Source: CBDAMZ01 sp965197375
Lineage (GTDB): Bacteria > Acidobacteriota > Vicinamibacteria > Vicinamibacterales > UBA8438
DNA: 64,000 bases
Assembly: GCA_965197375.1 (NCBI GenBank)
Contig: CBDAMZ010000010.1
Coordinates: 1 to 64,000 of the forward strand
Reading direction: 5' to 3'
How positions within the stretch are numbered: position 1 is the first letter of the stretch; every line of letters begins with the position of its first letter. Shown in pieces: positions 33,581 through 42,648 of this stretch. Under the pieces are notes generated by a model. It saw only the letters and a list, made by a program, of their open reading frames with translations. It did no database searches and was not told the origin of the DNA. The position numbers and the translations under genes were made by a program.

Positions 33581-34637
33581 CTCCCTCAATCAGCACGTCC
33601 GGCCCGTAGCTCCGCACGCGTACATTCTCAAGATCGGCCACCGACAAGGAGCCGTCGCTCAACCAGGCGACCCCGTCCGCTCCCAGTGCCGCCGGCGCAA
33701 TGAAAATCTGGACGCGATCAACGACCCCGCCTGACCACGCTGCGCGGTGAACGGTTGGCCCACCCTCAAGCAACAGGCTGGAGATCTCCAGCGCACCGAG
33801 ACACGCCATCGCTTCACCCATGCGGCCAGCCGCCAGCGGCTCGAGGCGCGCGCCCGCGGCCCGCAGCCGTTCGGCGCGGTCAGCGTGAACCTCGAGTGCG
33901 TGTTCGCTCGTGAGGACCACAACGGGCCCCTCCGCGAGCGTCGTGAACAGGCGCGCCGACGGTGGCGTGCGGAGTCGACGGTCGAACACCACCCGGGTCA
34001 GTGGCCGGCCCCGAGTGACCCCGCGCGCCGTCAACACCGGATCGTCGACCAGCACCGTCTTCGATCCGACACCCACGGCGTCAACTTGACCGCGCAACTG
34101 ATGCACAGCGCGGGTCGCCAGTTCGGACGTCAGCTGGGTTCGCTCGCCTAACCCAGCAGCGACACAGCGATCGAGACTCGCGGCGATCTTCATCGTCACG
34201 AACGGCCGGCCGCGTGTCACCCAGGTGACGAATGCCTCATTCAGTCGCTCAGCCGCCTCCTCGCACACACCGATGTCGACGTGGATCCCGTGCGACCGAA
34301 GGTAAGTAATCCCACTGCCGCTGACGCGAGGGTTCGGATCAACCATGGCGACAACAACTCGCTCGACGCCGGCCGCGACGATCCGTGCCACACAAGGACC
34401 AGTTCGACCCTGGTGGCAACATGGCTCCAGGGTGCAGTAGAGGGTCGCCCCGCGTGCGCGTTGACCAGCCTCCCGTAATGCCAGAACCTCCGCATGGTCC
34501 TCTCCAGCGCGCATGTGGAACCCCGCCCCAACCACGACCTCCGCAGGCGACACCACGACCGCGCCCACCAACGGATTGGGGCTCGTCTGTCCACGTCCCC
34601 GTTCCGCGAGTTCAAGCGCTTGATCCATATAGCCCAT
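33561..34637 (-). CDS. ribD: Diaminohydroxyphosphoribosylaminopyrimidine deaminase / reductase
   Basis: Two steps of riboflavin synthesis. The N-terminal zinc deaminase has the ligand motif EDHAEVLAL (His) and TLYCTLEPCCHQGRTGPC (two Cys); the C-terminal NADPH reductase has RPFVTMKIAASLDR, VGSKTVLVDDPVLTAR and LLLEGGPTVHRA. About 358 aa from 34637; ATG at 34628 or 34667 and a GTG at 34679 are alternatives. It sits just after gpsA and overlaps ribE, so gpsA-ribD-ribE-ribBA are one unit. Confidence -1.
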   Translation of the reverse strand: MGYMDQALELAERGRGQTSPNPLVGAVVVSPAEVVVGAGFHMRAGEDHAEVLALREAGQRARGATLYCTLEPCCHQGRTGPCVARIVAAGVERVVVAMVDPNPRVSGSGITYLRSHGIHVDIGVCEEAAERLNEAFVTWVTRGRPFVTMKIAASLDRCVAAGLGERTQLTSELATRAVHQLRGQVDAVGVGSKTVLVDDPVLTARGVTRGRPLTRVVFDRRLRTPPSARLFTTLAEGPVVVLTSEHALEVHADRAERLRAAGARLEPLAAGRMGEAMACLGALEISSLLLEGGPTVHRAAWSGGVVDRVQIFIAPAALGADGVAWLSDGSLSVADLENVRVRSYGPDVLIEGDVYRTH

Positions 34638-34678
34638 GTCGCCAGCCCGCCTGACCGTATCTACCATCACTGACGACA

Positions 34679-35698
34679 CTAGCCACTTTCCAGCTCGGAC
34701 CGCTGCCGCCGAAGCATCAACTCTTCGACGGCGGCCCTGGGCTCTTTTCGCCCGGCCATGACCTCTGCCATCTGAGCCACGATCGGTAATTCCACGCCGT
34801 GACGCCCTCCTAATTCCATGGCGGCACCAGTCGTTCGTACCCCTTCTGCCACCATTTTCATTCCGGCCAACACGTCCTCGAGACGGTGCCCTTTGCCGAG
34901 CTCGATGCCCACGCGGCGATTACGGCTCAACGTGCCGGTGCAGGTGAGCACCAGGTCCCCAAGACCACTGAGACCAGCCAAAGTGTCTCGGCGGCCACCC
35001 ACGGCGAACGCTAACCGCGAAATCTCGGCCAAACCGCGCGTGATTAACGCCGCGAGCGCATTGCGACCAAGCCCGAGCGACTCCACGACCCCGGCGGCAA
35101 TAGCGATAACGTTCTTCAGGGCGGCGCCGATTTCAACGCCAGTCACATCCGAGCTTGCGTACAACCTCAAATAGCGGGAACGAAATTCTTGCTGCACGGC
35201 AGCTACCGCGTCCGCACACCGGCCAGCCACGGACACAGCGGTGGGCACCTCACGCGCCACTTCGAGCGCGAAGCTGGGACCAGATAGCACCGTCACCGGC
35301 CACCCAGTGCCGATTTCCTGCTCGATAACCTCTGACATTCGCAGTAAGGTTCCAACCTCAAGCCCTTTAGCGGCACTGACGACCGTCGCGTCTGCAGGTA
35401 ACAGTGGCGCAACCCTCCGCACGACGTCCCGCGTACCGTGCGAAGGGACTGCCGCTACCACGTAGCGTGCCCCGCTGAGCGCAGCTTCGAGCGACGAGGT
35501 TGGCTGAACGGTCGCAGGCACCTCCACATTCGGCAGGTAAACCTGGTTCGCCCGGCGCGCGCGAATTTCGGCAACCAGAGCGTCGTCTCGGCCCCAGAGC
35601 TGCACGTCCTTCCCGAGTCGACCCAAGTACACGGCGAGCGCCGTGCCCCACCCACCGCTACCGAGCACGGCTACCCGAACGGCTGAGGTGTCAGTCAT
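34679..35698 (-). CDS. gpsA: Glycerol-3-phosphate dehydrogenase [NAD(P)+]
   Basis: Reduces DHAP to sn-glycerol-3-phosphate for phospholipid synthesis. About 339 aa from the ATG at 35698. NAD-binding loop VAVLGSGGWGTALAVYL, the catalytic-Lys segment GAALKNVIAIAAGVV, FLSGPSFA-like VLSGPSFALEVA, and the C-terminal ISRLAFAVGGRRDTLAGLSGLGDLVLTCT and SRNRRVGIELGKG. Its start overlaps the plsY stop as ATGA, so the two phospholipid genes are translationally coupled. Confidence -1.
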   Translation of the reverse strand: MTDTSAVRVAVLGSGGWGTALAVYLGRLGKDVQLWGRDDALVAEIRARRANQVYLPNVEVPATVQPTSSLEAALSGARYVVAAVPSHGTRDVVRRVAPLLPADATVVSAAKGLEVGTLLRMSEVIEQEIGTGWPVTVLSGPSFALEVAREVPTAVSVAGRCADAVAAVQQEFRSRYLRLYASSDVTGVEIGAALKNVIAIAAGVVESLGLGRNALAALITRGLAEISRLAFAVGGRRDTLAGLSGLGDLVLTCTGTLSRNRRVGIELGKGHRLEDVLAGMKMVAEGVRTTGAAMELGGRHGVELPIVAQMAEVMAGRKEPRAAVEELMLRRQRSELESG

Positions 35699-36306
35699 CG
35701 TCTCGTCGTCTTTAAGCACGCGATTGAGCTTTCTAGCCGCCATTCCGTTCCGGCCTGAAGACGCGCGAAGTTAGCGCGATGGCGGACCAGGATGAGCAAC
35801 GCCATCGCGATTGCACACGCAATGGTCGCCGGCCTGGCTTCTTCAAAGTAGGCCAGCGGTAGAAACGCCAGAGACGCCACGACGGAACCAAGCGAGACGT
35901 AACGGGTGAACCAGACGACAACAACGAACATCGCAGCGGCCATCGCCGTGGCAAGCGGCGACAACACCGCGAAGACTCCACAGGCAGTAGCAACACCTTT
36001 GCCTCCGCGAAACCGCAGCCACACCGGAAACACGTGGCCCACGATTGCTGCGCCACCTGCAGCCGCTCGGAGCGTTTCGTCGCCCCCCAGGCTCCCAGCA
36101 AACGCGACCACCGCACAGCCCTTACCAACATCGAGCACCATTACGGCCAGTGCCAACGATGGGTGCGTCGTTCGGTAGACATTCGCCGCGCCAACGTTGC
36201 CGCTGCCGGCCGAGCGCACGTCGGTCCCGGCGATACGCCGCGCCAACAAAAGGGCGAAAGGAACGGCTCCAATTAAATAGGCAATGAGAAGCAGCAGCCA
36301 GTGCAT
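35695..36306 (-). CDS. plsY: Glycerol-3-phosphate acyltransferase PlsY
   Basis: Integral membrane enzyme adding the first acyl chain to glycerol-3-phosphate from acyl-phosphate. About 203 aa from the ATG at 36306; the longer open frame to 36585 has a low-complexity basic lead unlike the family. Motifs: MHWLLLLIAYLIGAVPFALLLAR (first helix), DVRSAGSGNVGAANVYRT, VGHVFPVWLRFRGGKGVATACGV and several hydrophobic helices. Coupled to gpsA by ATGA overlap, so the two make phosphatidate precursors together. Confidence -1.
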   Translation of the reverse strand: MHWLLLLIAYLIGAVPFALLLARRIAGTDVRSAGSGNVGAANVYRTTHPSLALAVMVLDVGKGCAVVAFAGSLGGDETLRAAAGGAAIVGHVFPVWLRFRGGKGVATACGVFAVLSPLATAMAAAMFVVVVWFTRYVSLGSVVASLAFLPLAYFEEARPATIACAIAMALLILVRHRANFARLQAGTEWRLESSIACLKTTRR

Positions 36307-36385
36307 GTCATCTTTAACCAGTATGCCCGATCTGCCGACCGTAATTTCTTTTTCGTTGCTTGTGCCATCGCCAGGGCCGCCGCGG

Positions 36386-36988
36386 TTAGGTAGTGCCGCC
36401 CGTTCCGTTTCCCGTTGGCATTCCAAGCGGCGCCTGCGCAACGACCGCGTAGGACGGCCCCGATGGCGACAACCGACTCTCGTATAAGACCACCCGGTCC
36501 ACACGCCAGGTGTGTCCCGGAAACGACACCCGACCGAGGGCGTCGCGAACCGCCAGGCCCGACGCTGGGGTCGTGCGGCGGACACGCCCGAGCGTCAAGT
36601 GCGGGCGAAACGCTCGTTGCTCCGGGGGAAAGCCGAGCAGCCCGAATCGTGCCCGCACGGCACCCTGCAGTGCTTCAAGCTCTGCTCTCCCCTCTCCAAT
36701 CCCGAGCCAAACGACGCGCGGTGTTCCAAACGGCGGGAATACCCCGAGGGACGAAACACCAGCGCGGAACGGTTGCTGATGCCAACGTTTAACCATCGCC
36801 TGACGAACTGCCTCTACCCGATCTCCACCGACTTCACCCAAGAAGGCAAGAGTGAAGTGCAGATGCGGGGGGGCAACCCACTTAATCGACGCATGCCCGA
36901 CGCGAAGGTGGCATCGCAGCTCGGCGATCACGCCGGCCGCCAGGTCACGTGTCGGCGAATCAAGATCGACCGCGATAAACAGACGCAC
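36386..36988 (-). CDS. thpR: RNA 2',3'-cyclic phosphodiesterase
   Basis: 2H-phosphoesterase hydrolysing 2',3'-cyclic phosphate ends, a frequent neighbour of cinA. 200 aa. Two HxTx motifs: HFTL (in PPHLHFTLAFLGEV) and HLTL (in AFRPHLTLGRVR). N-terminus RLFIAVDLDSPTRD as in the LigT/ThpR family. It follows cinA by 47 bp. Confidence -1.
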   Translation of the reverse strand: MRLFIAVDLDSPTRDLAAGVIAELRCHLRVGHASIKWVAPPHLHFTLAFLGEVGGDRVEAVRQAMVKRWHQQPFRAGVSSLGVFPPFGTPRVVWLGIGEGRAELEALQGAVRARFGLLGFPPEQRAFRPHLTLGRVRRTTPASGLAVRDALGRVSFPGHTWRVDRVVLYESRLSPSGPSYAVVAQAPLGMPTGNGTGGTT

Positions 36989-37035
36989 CTATCACCAGGG
37001 ACTTCACTGGCAGCCCACCTCCACTAGACCAAGCG

Positions 37036-38322
37036 CTATCCACTCCGCTGTTGCAAGGCGCGCCGGAGCAAGTCGAGCGCCACCTGGGAGGCTTGAAACT
37101 TGACGCGCGTGCGCTCACCAGACAGCCTGAGTCGCCGAACCTTTGGTGGCGCTCCTGGCCCGGCGACAGCCACGCAAACCGTGCCGAGCGGCTTCCCTGT
37201 AGTTCCGCCGCCCGGCCCAGCAATCCCCGTCACCCCCAGACCGAAGGTAACGCCGGCCCGCTCCCGTGCTCCCATAGCCATCGCTTCAGCCACGGCCCCG
37301 CTCACGGCGCCATGCTCGCGAATCAGTGCCGGATCGACACCAAGCAGTTCGACTTTGGCATCATTGTCGTAGAGCGTCCACCCGGCGTGCACGTAAGCCG
37401 AACTGCCCGGTACATCCGTAAGCCGAGACGTGATAAGCCCACCCGTGCACGACTCAGCAACAGCAACCCGTCCTCCCTGTTCACGTAAGAGCCGACCCAC
37501 CACCTCCTCGAGGGAACTCCCGTCGGTACTGAACAGGGCTTCGCCAAGGACAGCCGCAAACTCAGCCGTCGCGGCATCAAGAACCTCACCCGCGAGCGCC
37601 GGGGCGGCAGCCTTCGTCGATAGGTGTAACTCGATCTGCCCAGGAGCGGCTAGGATCGTTATCTTGATGACCGGGCCAGGTGGCTGCCATTTCGAGTACA
37701 GCGGCTGGACCGCCTCTTCAACATGCGACTCGGTCCGCCCCGTGATCCGCAAGACCCGGCGATAGATAGACTGGCCGCTTCCCCGTGATGCTAGCCGATC
37801 CCGCACGACTGCTTCGAACATCGGACCGAGCTCGCGCGGTGGCCCAGGTAGGAGAAGCACTGCAGTCGCGTCACGCTCGATCCAGAGGCCGGGTGCAGTG
37901 CCGCGCCGATTCGCTAACATGACACCCCCCTTGGGGGCCAGCGCTTGACGCCTGTTGATGTCCGGCATATCGAGACCGCGCGCGGCGAAGCGCGCGCGGA
38001 TTTCGTCAACGATCTGCGGGTCTTCTTCGAGCGGCAGCTCCAACACCCCCGCGACAGCCGCGCGCGTCACGTCATCGTCAGTCGGACCGAGACCTCCCGT
38101 GATGATAACCAAGTTGCCGCGTGTCATAGCATGGCGAAGCGCGTCGGCCAGATCCTCGCGATCATCACCAACGACCAGCTTCTGACAGACCTCGATCCCA
38201 AGTGCGTTGAGATGGGTAGTCAGCTCGAGCGAGTTGGTATCCACGCGGTGTGGCGTCAACAACTCAGCACCGACCGCGATGATGACAGCGCGTGAAAGCG
38301 GCGGCGTTGTTTGTAGCGTCAT
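37036..38322 (-). CDS. cinA: CinA: competence/damage-inducible protein with NMN deamidase domain
   Basis: 428 aa from the ATG at 38322. N-terminal MoCF-biosynthesis-like domain: AVIIAVGAELLTPHRVDTNS, IITGGLGPTDDD and VLLLPGPPRELGPMFE. C-terminal PncC domain: VAVAESCTGGLITSRLTDVPGSS in two parts, and FGLGVTGIAGPGGGTTGKPLGTV. The start overlaps the pgpA stop as ATGA. Role in NMN recycling is known for the C-domain; a role in competence is not implied here. Confidence -1.
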   Translation of the reverse strand: MTLQTTPPLSRAVIIAVGAELLTPHRVDTNSLELTTHLNALGIEVCQKLVVGDDREDLADALRHAMTRGNLVIITGGLGPTDDDVTRAAVAGVLELPLEEDPQIVDEIRARFAARGLDMPDINRRQALAPKGGVMLANRRGTAPGLWIERDATAVLLLPGPPRELGPMFEAVVRDRLASRGSGQSIYRRVLRITGRTESHVEEAVQPLYSKWQPPGPVIKITILAAPGQIELHLSTKAAAPALAGEVLDAATAEFAAVLGEALFSTDGSSLEEVVGRLLREQGGRVAVAESCTGGLITSRLTDVPGSSAYVHAGWTLYDNDAKVELLGVDPALIREHGAVSGAVAEAMAMGARERAGVTFGLGVTGIAGPGGGTTGKPLGTVCVAVAGPGAPPKVRRLRLSGERTRVKFQASQVALDLLRRALQQRSG

Positions 38323-38804
38323 GACATAAGGAGAGATGGGACAACCCACGCCAGCATACGGACACACACGTTGGCATAGATGCCGGCAACGACATCATCA
38401 GCTACCACGCCCCAACCGTGAGGTAGCCGCTCAACAGAACGAATCGGAAACGGTTTCGCGATGTCAAACCCGCGAAAGGCGATCAAGCCCACGAGCCCGC
38501 CGATCCAGCTGACGGGCACCCAGAGCAAGGCGATCAGCATTCCTACCACCTCGTCGATCACAACGATCCCGGGATCCCGGCGCTGGAGAAGGCGCTCAGC
38601 CGAGGACGCCGCCCACACACCGGCGGTGAGTACAACCGTCACGAGCACCGCCTCAGAGAACGGGTGCCCAATCGATCGTACCAACACGACGAGAACTAGC
38701 CCAACCACAGACCCCGTCGTGCCTGGCGCAGTCGGAACATAGCCGCTGTAGGCCGCCGTGGCGATAAACAGCACCAGCGCGCGCATCGGGTCTCTATGAG
38801 TCAT
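38319..38804 (-). CDS. pgpA: Phosphatidylglycerophosphatase A
   Basis: Membrane phosphatase making phosphatidylglycerol. 161 aa with four hydrophobic helices and PgpA motifs YVPTAPGTTGSVVGL, IVIDEVVGMLIALL, LIAFRGFDIAKPFPI and GWGVVADDVVAGIYAN. Starts at 38804 or 38786. Followed directly (ATGA) by cinA. Confidence -1.
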   Translation of the reverse strand: MTHRDPMRALVLFIATAAYSGYVPTAPGTTGSVVGLVLVVLVRSIGHPFSEAVLVTVVLTAGVWAASSAERLLQRRDPGIVVIDEVVGMLIALLWVPVSWIGGLVGLIAFRGFDIAKPFPIRSVERLPHGWGVVADDVVAGIYANVCVRMLAWVVPSLLMS

Positions 38805-38846
38805 CAGCCCGGCGAACGAAACGTAAAAACCGCCGCAATGGGGGTG

Positions 38847-39695
38847 TCAGGACACCTTGACGACTCGCGTGTGGGCGAGGTAGTCGTGGAACGCGCGGCC
38901 CGAGCCGAACAGCAGACCGAGCAATCCAAGTCCAGCTGGGAGCACCGAGACGCCATATGCCACAGTACGTGTCACCGCGCCGACAACAGTTACCGGCATT
39001 CCATCGTCGTGCACGACGCGAAGACCCAGCACCATCTTGCCGATCGTCTGTCCGCCGAGCGCCGTCAGCGCCATTAAGTATCCGATGTCGAGCAGCCCGA
39101 GGAAGACGGCCAATGGCATTCCTGGAAATGAGCCGATAGCTTCCCAAGACAGGCCAGCTAGCCGCACAGTGAGACCAAGCACGGCGACATCGACTGCGGC
39201 TAGCAACAGCAGGTCGACCGCGCAAGCGCCGAGGCGTGGACCCACCAACGCCGCTGTCCCTCTGCGCACGACCTGTTCGCTCGGCGTCTTGTGGTCCACC
39301 GCACTGCCCCCTAGGCGCTCAAACTCGAGGCGCGGTGTTGCCGCCGTGGGGCAACCCTCCGACCGGAGCTTCGGCGCTCTTGGTGTCCGCCGTCGCACCG
39401 ACAAGGGACGCGACGACGCCTGCCGGCCGGCCAGCACAACCACCCCGCCAGCGGCTGCACGCCGAGAAAGGCTTGAGTGAACGACAACCTCTGACTCCGG
39501 GGGTGATAGCTTTGGCCGATCTTTGTTTAGCGGGTCCAACGTGAGATCAATCAGTGGAGCGGGCGGCTCGGAAGCGGTCGGAAGACTCAGCGCAGAGGCG
39601 TCCGGCTGCTCTGTCGCCAGAGCATAACCGTGGCCACAGCTCGGACAGATGTCCAGTTCCTCATGTGTGATACGCTGACACCGCGGACACCTCAT
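38847..39695 (-). CDS. RDD-family membrane protein with N-terminal zinc ribbon
   Basis: Function unknown. About 282 aa from the ATG at 39695. N-terminal CPRCQRITHEELDICPSCGHGY is a zinc ribbon (two CxxC pairs), followed by a long Pro/Ser/Arg-rich linker (about 40-140) and a C-terminal RDD domain with GPRLGACAVDLLLLAAVDV, ALGGQTIGKMVLGLRVV and AVTRTVAYGVSVLP over three hydrophobic helices. The zinc ribbon-plus-RDD arrangement is common but its role is not known. First gene of the 13-kb minus-strand block. Confidence -1.
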   Translation of the reverse strand: MRCPRCQRITHEELDICPSCGHGYALATEQPDASALSLPTASEPPAPLIDLTLDPLNKDRPKLSPPESEVVVHSSLSRRAAAGGVVVLAGRQASSRPLSVRRRTPRAPKLRSEGCPTAATPRLEFERLGGSAVDHKTPSEQVVRRGTAALVGPRLGACAVDLLLLAAVDVAVLGLTVRLAGLSWEAIGSFPGMPLAVFLGLLDIGYLMALTALGGQTIGKMVLGLRVVHDDGMPVTVVGAVTRTVAYGVSVLPAGLGLLGLLFGSGRAFHDYLAHTRVVKVS

Positions 39696-39964
39696 CGCTG
39701 TCGCTGGGCAGCCGCCTGCGGCAAGCTGTCCCATCGGTCCACCGATTTGTCGGACAGAATTACCCGTTGAATCATGGTCCGCAGCCTGTCGGCTTTGAGC
39801 CTGAGTGGACTACCTGAATCGATTGTTGCGAGCAGCCGTGGGGTATCTGCAAGGTCTTCGCTTGACCGTGAAGAAGATCAAACATGCACTCGTTTCGCCT
39901 GAAGTGGTGCGATTATGGGGGAAACACCGGTACCAGTCAACCGCAGGGAGCGGCCTAAACACTC

Positions 39965-40888
39965 ATGATCGAGTCAGTGCCCAACGTCAGTGAAGGACGA
40001 CGACCGGACGTTATTCGCGCGCTTGTAGATGCCGTCGGCAACATCCCGGGAGTTCACCTGCTCAATTGCTCGTCGGATCCCGATCACAACCGATCCGTGT
40101 TGACGCTGGTCGGTGACGGCGACGGGCTGACTCAGGCACTCCTTCGCTTGTTCGACATCGCCACCACGCAAATCGATCTCCGTGTCCACCGGGGTGAACA
40201 TCCGCGGATCGGCGCCGTCGACGTCGTGCCGTTCGTCCCGCTCAAGAACATCACAATGACCGCCTGCGCCGATCTGGCCCGCTCAGTGGGACAAACCGTC
40301 GCCGACCAATTTGATATTCCGGTCTACTTGTACGAAGAAGCCGCGGCGGCACCCAACCGCCGGAGGCTGGAAGATATCCGCCGTGGACAATTCGAAGGTC
40401 TGGCCACCAAGATGGTGGCCGCTTCCTGGCACCCAGATTTCGGACCCTCCATACCCCACCCAACAGCTGGCGCCTCAGCCATCGGCGCTCGCCGCCTGCT
40501 CATCGCGCTCAACGTAAACCTCGACACCGACGACCTCAAAGTGGCTCAACAGATCGCGCGCACGGTCCGAGCACGGAGCGGCGGCCTACCATTCGTGAAG
40601 GCGATCGCCGTACAGCTAACCCACCGCCACCTCGTCCAAGTGTCGATGAACCTAACCGACCATGTCCGCACTCCGTTACACCTGGTATGCGACGCCGTAA
40701 AACGCGAGGCTGACAAGCTCGGCGTGGCGGTCGCCAACAGCGAGGTGGTTGGAATGGTGCCAGCAGATGTGCTCGTCACACCAGCCGTGCGATACCTGCA
40801 ACTGGATCGCTTCACGCCTGATCAGGTACTTGAGACGCAACTACCCCTTCTGTTGAAGAATCCTTCGCCACGGTCTTTCAAAGAATAG
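39965..40888 (+). CDS. ftcD: Glutamate formimidoyltransferase
   Basis: Moves the formimino group from N-formimino-glutamate (histidine breakdown) to tetrahydrofolate. 307 aa, single-function form (no cyclodeaminase fused). Motifs: MIESVPNVSEGRRPDVI, LLNCSSDPDHNRSVLTLVG, HRGEHPRIGAVDVVPFVPL and FPDFGPSIPHPTAGA-like WHPDFGPSIPHPTAGASAIGAR. No other histidine-degradation gene is in the window. It stands alone, divergent from the RDD gene; the 269 bp between them (39696-39964) holds no gene I can support. Confidence -1.
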   Translation: MIESVPNVSEGRRPDVIRALVDAVGNIPGVHLLNCSSDPDHNRSVLTLVGDGDGLTQALLRLFDIATTQIDLRVHRGEHPRIGAVDVVPFVPLKNITMTACADLARSVGQTVADQFDIPVYLYEEAAAAPNRRRLEDIRRGQFEGLATKMVAASWHPDFGPSIPHPTAGASAIGARRLLIALNVNLDTDDLKVAQQIARTVRARSGGLPFVKAIAVQLTHRHLVQVSMNLTDHVRTPLHLVCDAVKREADKLGVAVANSEVVGMVPADVLVTPAVRYLQLDRFTPDQVLETQLPLLLKNPSPRSFKE

Positions 40889-40947
40889 GTAGTACCAACC
40901 TGATTGGGAACCTAACACGGCCAGCTTCGGGATACCCCGGTTGGGAA

Positions 40948-40965
40948 CCACCGCCGAAACGGTGG
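40948..40965. terminator. GC hairpin between convergent ftcD and nrdR
   Basis: CCACCG and CGGTGG form a 6-bp perfect stem around CCGAAA in the 95-bp gap between two converging genes. No clear T-run in either direction, so a bidirectional terminator is only suggested by position. Confidence -1.
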
Positions 40966-40983
40966 GGATGGATTACCAGCCTA

Positions 40984-41439
40984 CTACTTGGCGTCGAGCA
41001 ACCCCTTAAGCTCAGTCATGAACTCGCCGATGTCTCGGAAGTGGCGATAGACAGAAGCAAATCGCACATAGGCCACCTTGTCCAAACGTTTCAGCTCCTC
41101 CATAACGAATGCGCCGATCTCCACCGCGGAGATCTCCCTGTCCGATCGCTCCTGCAAAGTTGTTTCAACCCGATTGGCCACCGTCTCGAGTGCCGCCACG
41201 CTCACAGGACGCTTCTCACAAGCTTTTAACATCCCGGCGATGACCTTCTGCCGTTCAAAGCGCTCCCGGGATCCGTCCTTCTTAACCACCATATGCGGGA
41301 TCTCGTCGATTCGCTCGTAGCTGGTAAAGCGCCGCCCACATCCGGCACACTCCCGACGACGGCGGATCACCCCACCTTCCTTGCCCTCCCGAGAATCGAC
41401 GACCTTGTCATCGAGATGACCACAGAACGGACACTTCAC
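40984..41439 (-). CDS. nrdR: Transcriptional repressor NrdR
   Basis: Nucleotide-sensing repressor of ribonucleotide reductase genes. 151 aa. N-terminal zinc ribbon MKCPFCGHLDDKVVDSRE with ECAGCGRRFTSYERI, then the ATP-cone domain with KKDGSRERFERQKVIAGMLKACEKRPV in two parts and IGAFVMEELKRLDKVAYVRFASVYR. Its ATG overlaps the flippase-like gene stop by 4 bp. No NrdR box or nrd gene is visible here. Confidence -1.
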   Translation of the reverse strand: MKCPFCGHLDDKVVDSREGKEGGVIRRRRECAGCGRRFTSYERIDEIPHMVVKKDGSRERFERQKVIAGMLKACEKRPVSVAALETVANRVETTLQERSDREISAVEIGAFVMEELKRLDKVAYVRFASVYRHFRDIGEFMTELKGLLDAK

Positions 41440-42560
41440 CCGGCGCCCCCTTCCTCATCAGCTGCAGCCGCCACGACTCGTGAGCCCGGCGCGTTTTGTT
41501 CGACGCGCGAGTGATCCGTGACGTCGTGTTCAGCGGACTCCGCCGTTCTCGCATCAGCCAGGACCAGCCGACCGACGCCCCGTAGCCGAACGCCCTCCTG
41601 TGCCATAAAGAAAATCCCCACTATCGTAACCGGCGCGAAGGAGATGGCGTGCAACACAAGTGCCGCCCCGACCGCCCGATCGGTCGCCACTCCGTACAGG
41701 GCGGTCGCGCCAACTTGATACGCCGCATGATAACCCCCGATCCCAGCCGGCGTCGGTACGGCCACGCCGAGCACCGTGAGGACAAGCAGTGTTGCCGCGC
41801 CGGATAGCGGGAGGGCGATGGCGAAAGCTGTCGTTACGAGCCAGAGACTCGCAGCAATACATCCCCAAAGAAACACCGACCAGGCCATCGCCACCAACAG
41901 CGTGCTCGCCTGCCGCGTGATGGCCAACCCTGTCGTGAAGCGCCGAGCCGACGCCGACAGGGCCTGCGCCATATGGCTGGGCAATAAACCGGCCGTGCGC
42001 GCAATCACCCGGCCGACCCGACCGGGATGGCCGGCAGCCAGGTATGCAACCACAAGCATGACGAGCGCGCCAGTGCCCGCCACGCCAGCCCCCACCTGCA
42101 CAGCGTCCAATAGTCGAGAATCCAAGGCCTGCCTGCCCGACTCGAACATAACGACCGAGATGCCGAAGAGCAGCAGGACAGCGATCAAGTCCAGGAGACG
42201 CTCAACCACTACGGTTCCGAACGTCGCGCTAGCACTCAGCCTCGCAGTACGAGCCAGCACATACGGCCTCAAGAGCTCACCCACGCGGCCGGGAAGCACC
42301 GATGTGGCCGCAAACCCCATGACCACGGCGCGAAACGCGGCATTGAAGCCGACACGGCCGACTGGGCGCAACAGGTAACGCCAACGCATCACGCGCACGA
42401 CGTAGGTCGCTACGGTCAGGAGGAGTGCGCCGCTCAGAAAATCCAAACGCGCGTCGGCGATAGCCCCCCAGACGCCGCGTAAATCGGCGTTACGGAGGAA
42501 AAAAGCCATTAGGCCAGCGGTCAGGCCGATGACCACGACAGTGCGAACGTGCCGCTGCAT
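41436..42560 (-). CDS. Lysylphosphatidylglycerol synthase TM region-like (flippase-like) membrane protein
   Basis: Integral membrane protein of the UPF0104/YbhN/LPG synthetase-TM superfamily. 374 aa with about eight hydrophobic helices and the family motif in ATSVLPGRVGELLRPYVLAR, plus VVERLLDLIAVLLLFG and VPTPAGIGGYHAAYQVGATALYG. It probably moves lipids or lipid-linked sugars across the membrane; the true substrate is unknown. Its stop overlaps the nrdR start. C-terminal 40 residues are hydrophilic and variable. Confidence -1.
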   Translation of the reverse strand: MQRHVRTVVVIGLTAGLMAFFLRNADLRGVWGAIADARLDFLSGALLLTVATYVVRVMRWRYLLRPVGRVGFNAAFRAVVMGFAATSVLPGRVGELLRPYVLARTARLSASATFGTVVVERLLDLIAVLLLFGISVVMFESGRQALDSRLLDAVQVGAGVAGTGALVMLVVAYLAAGHPGRVGRVIARTAGLLPSHMAQALSASARRFTTGLAITRQASTLLVAMAWSVFLWGCIAASLWLVTTAFAIALPLSGAATLLVLTVLGVAVPTPAGIGGYHAAYQVGATALYGVATDRAVGAALVLHAISFAPVTIVGIFFMAQEGVRLRGVGRLVLADARTAESAEHDVTDHSRVEQNAPGSRVVAAAADEEGGAG

Positions 42561-42648
42561 ACAGAAAAGAACGTACTACATTTCTTGCTTGCCGTCGCCG
42601 TTTGGTTACCAGTAATCTACGCGTCTTCGGACTGCGTGAGGATTTGCC

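Noticed and set aside
39805..39993. 62-aa plus-strand ORF before ftcD
   Set aside because: It overlaps the ftcD start in another frame, has no ribosome binding site and no recognised family.
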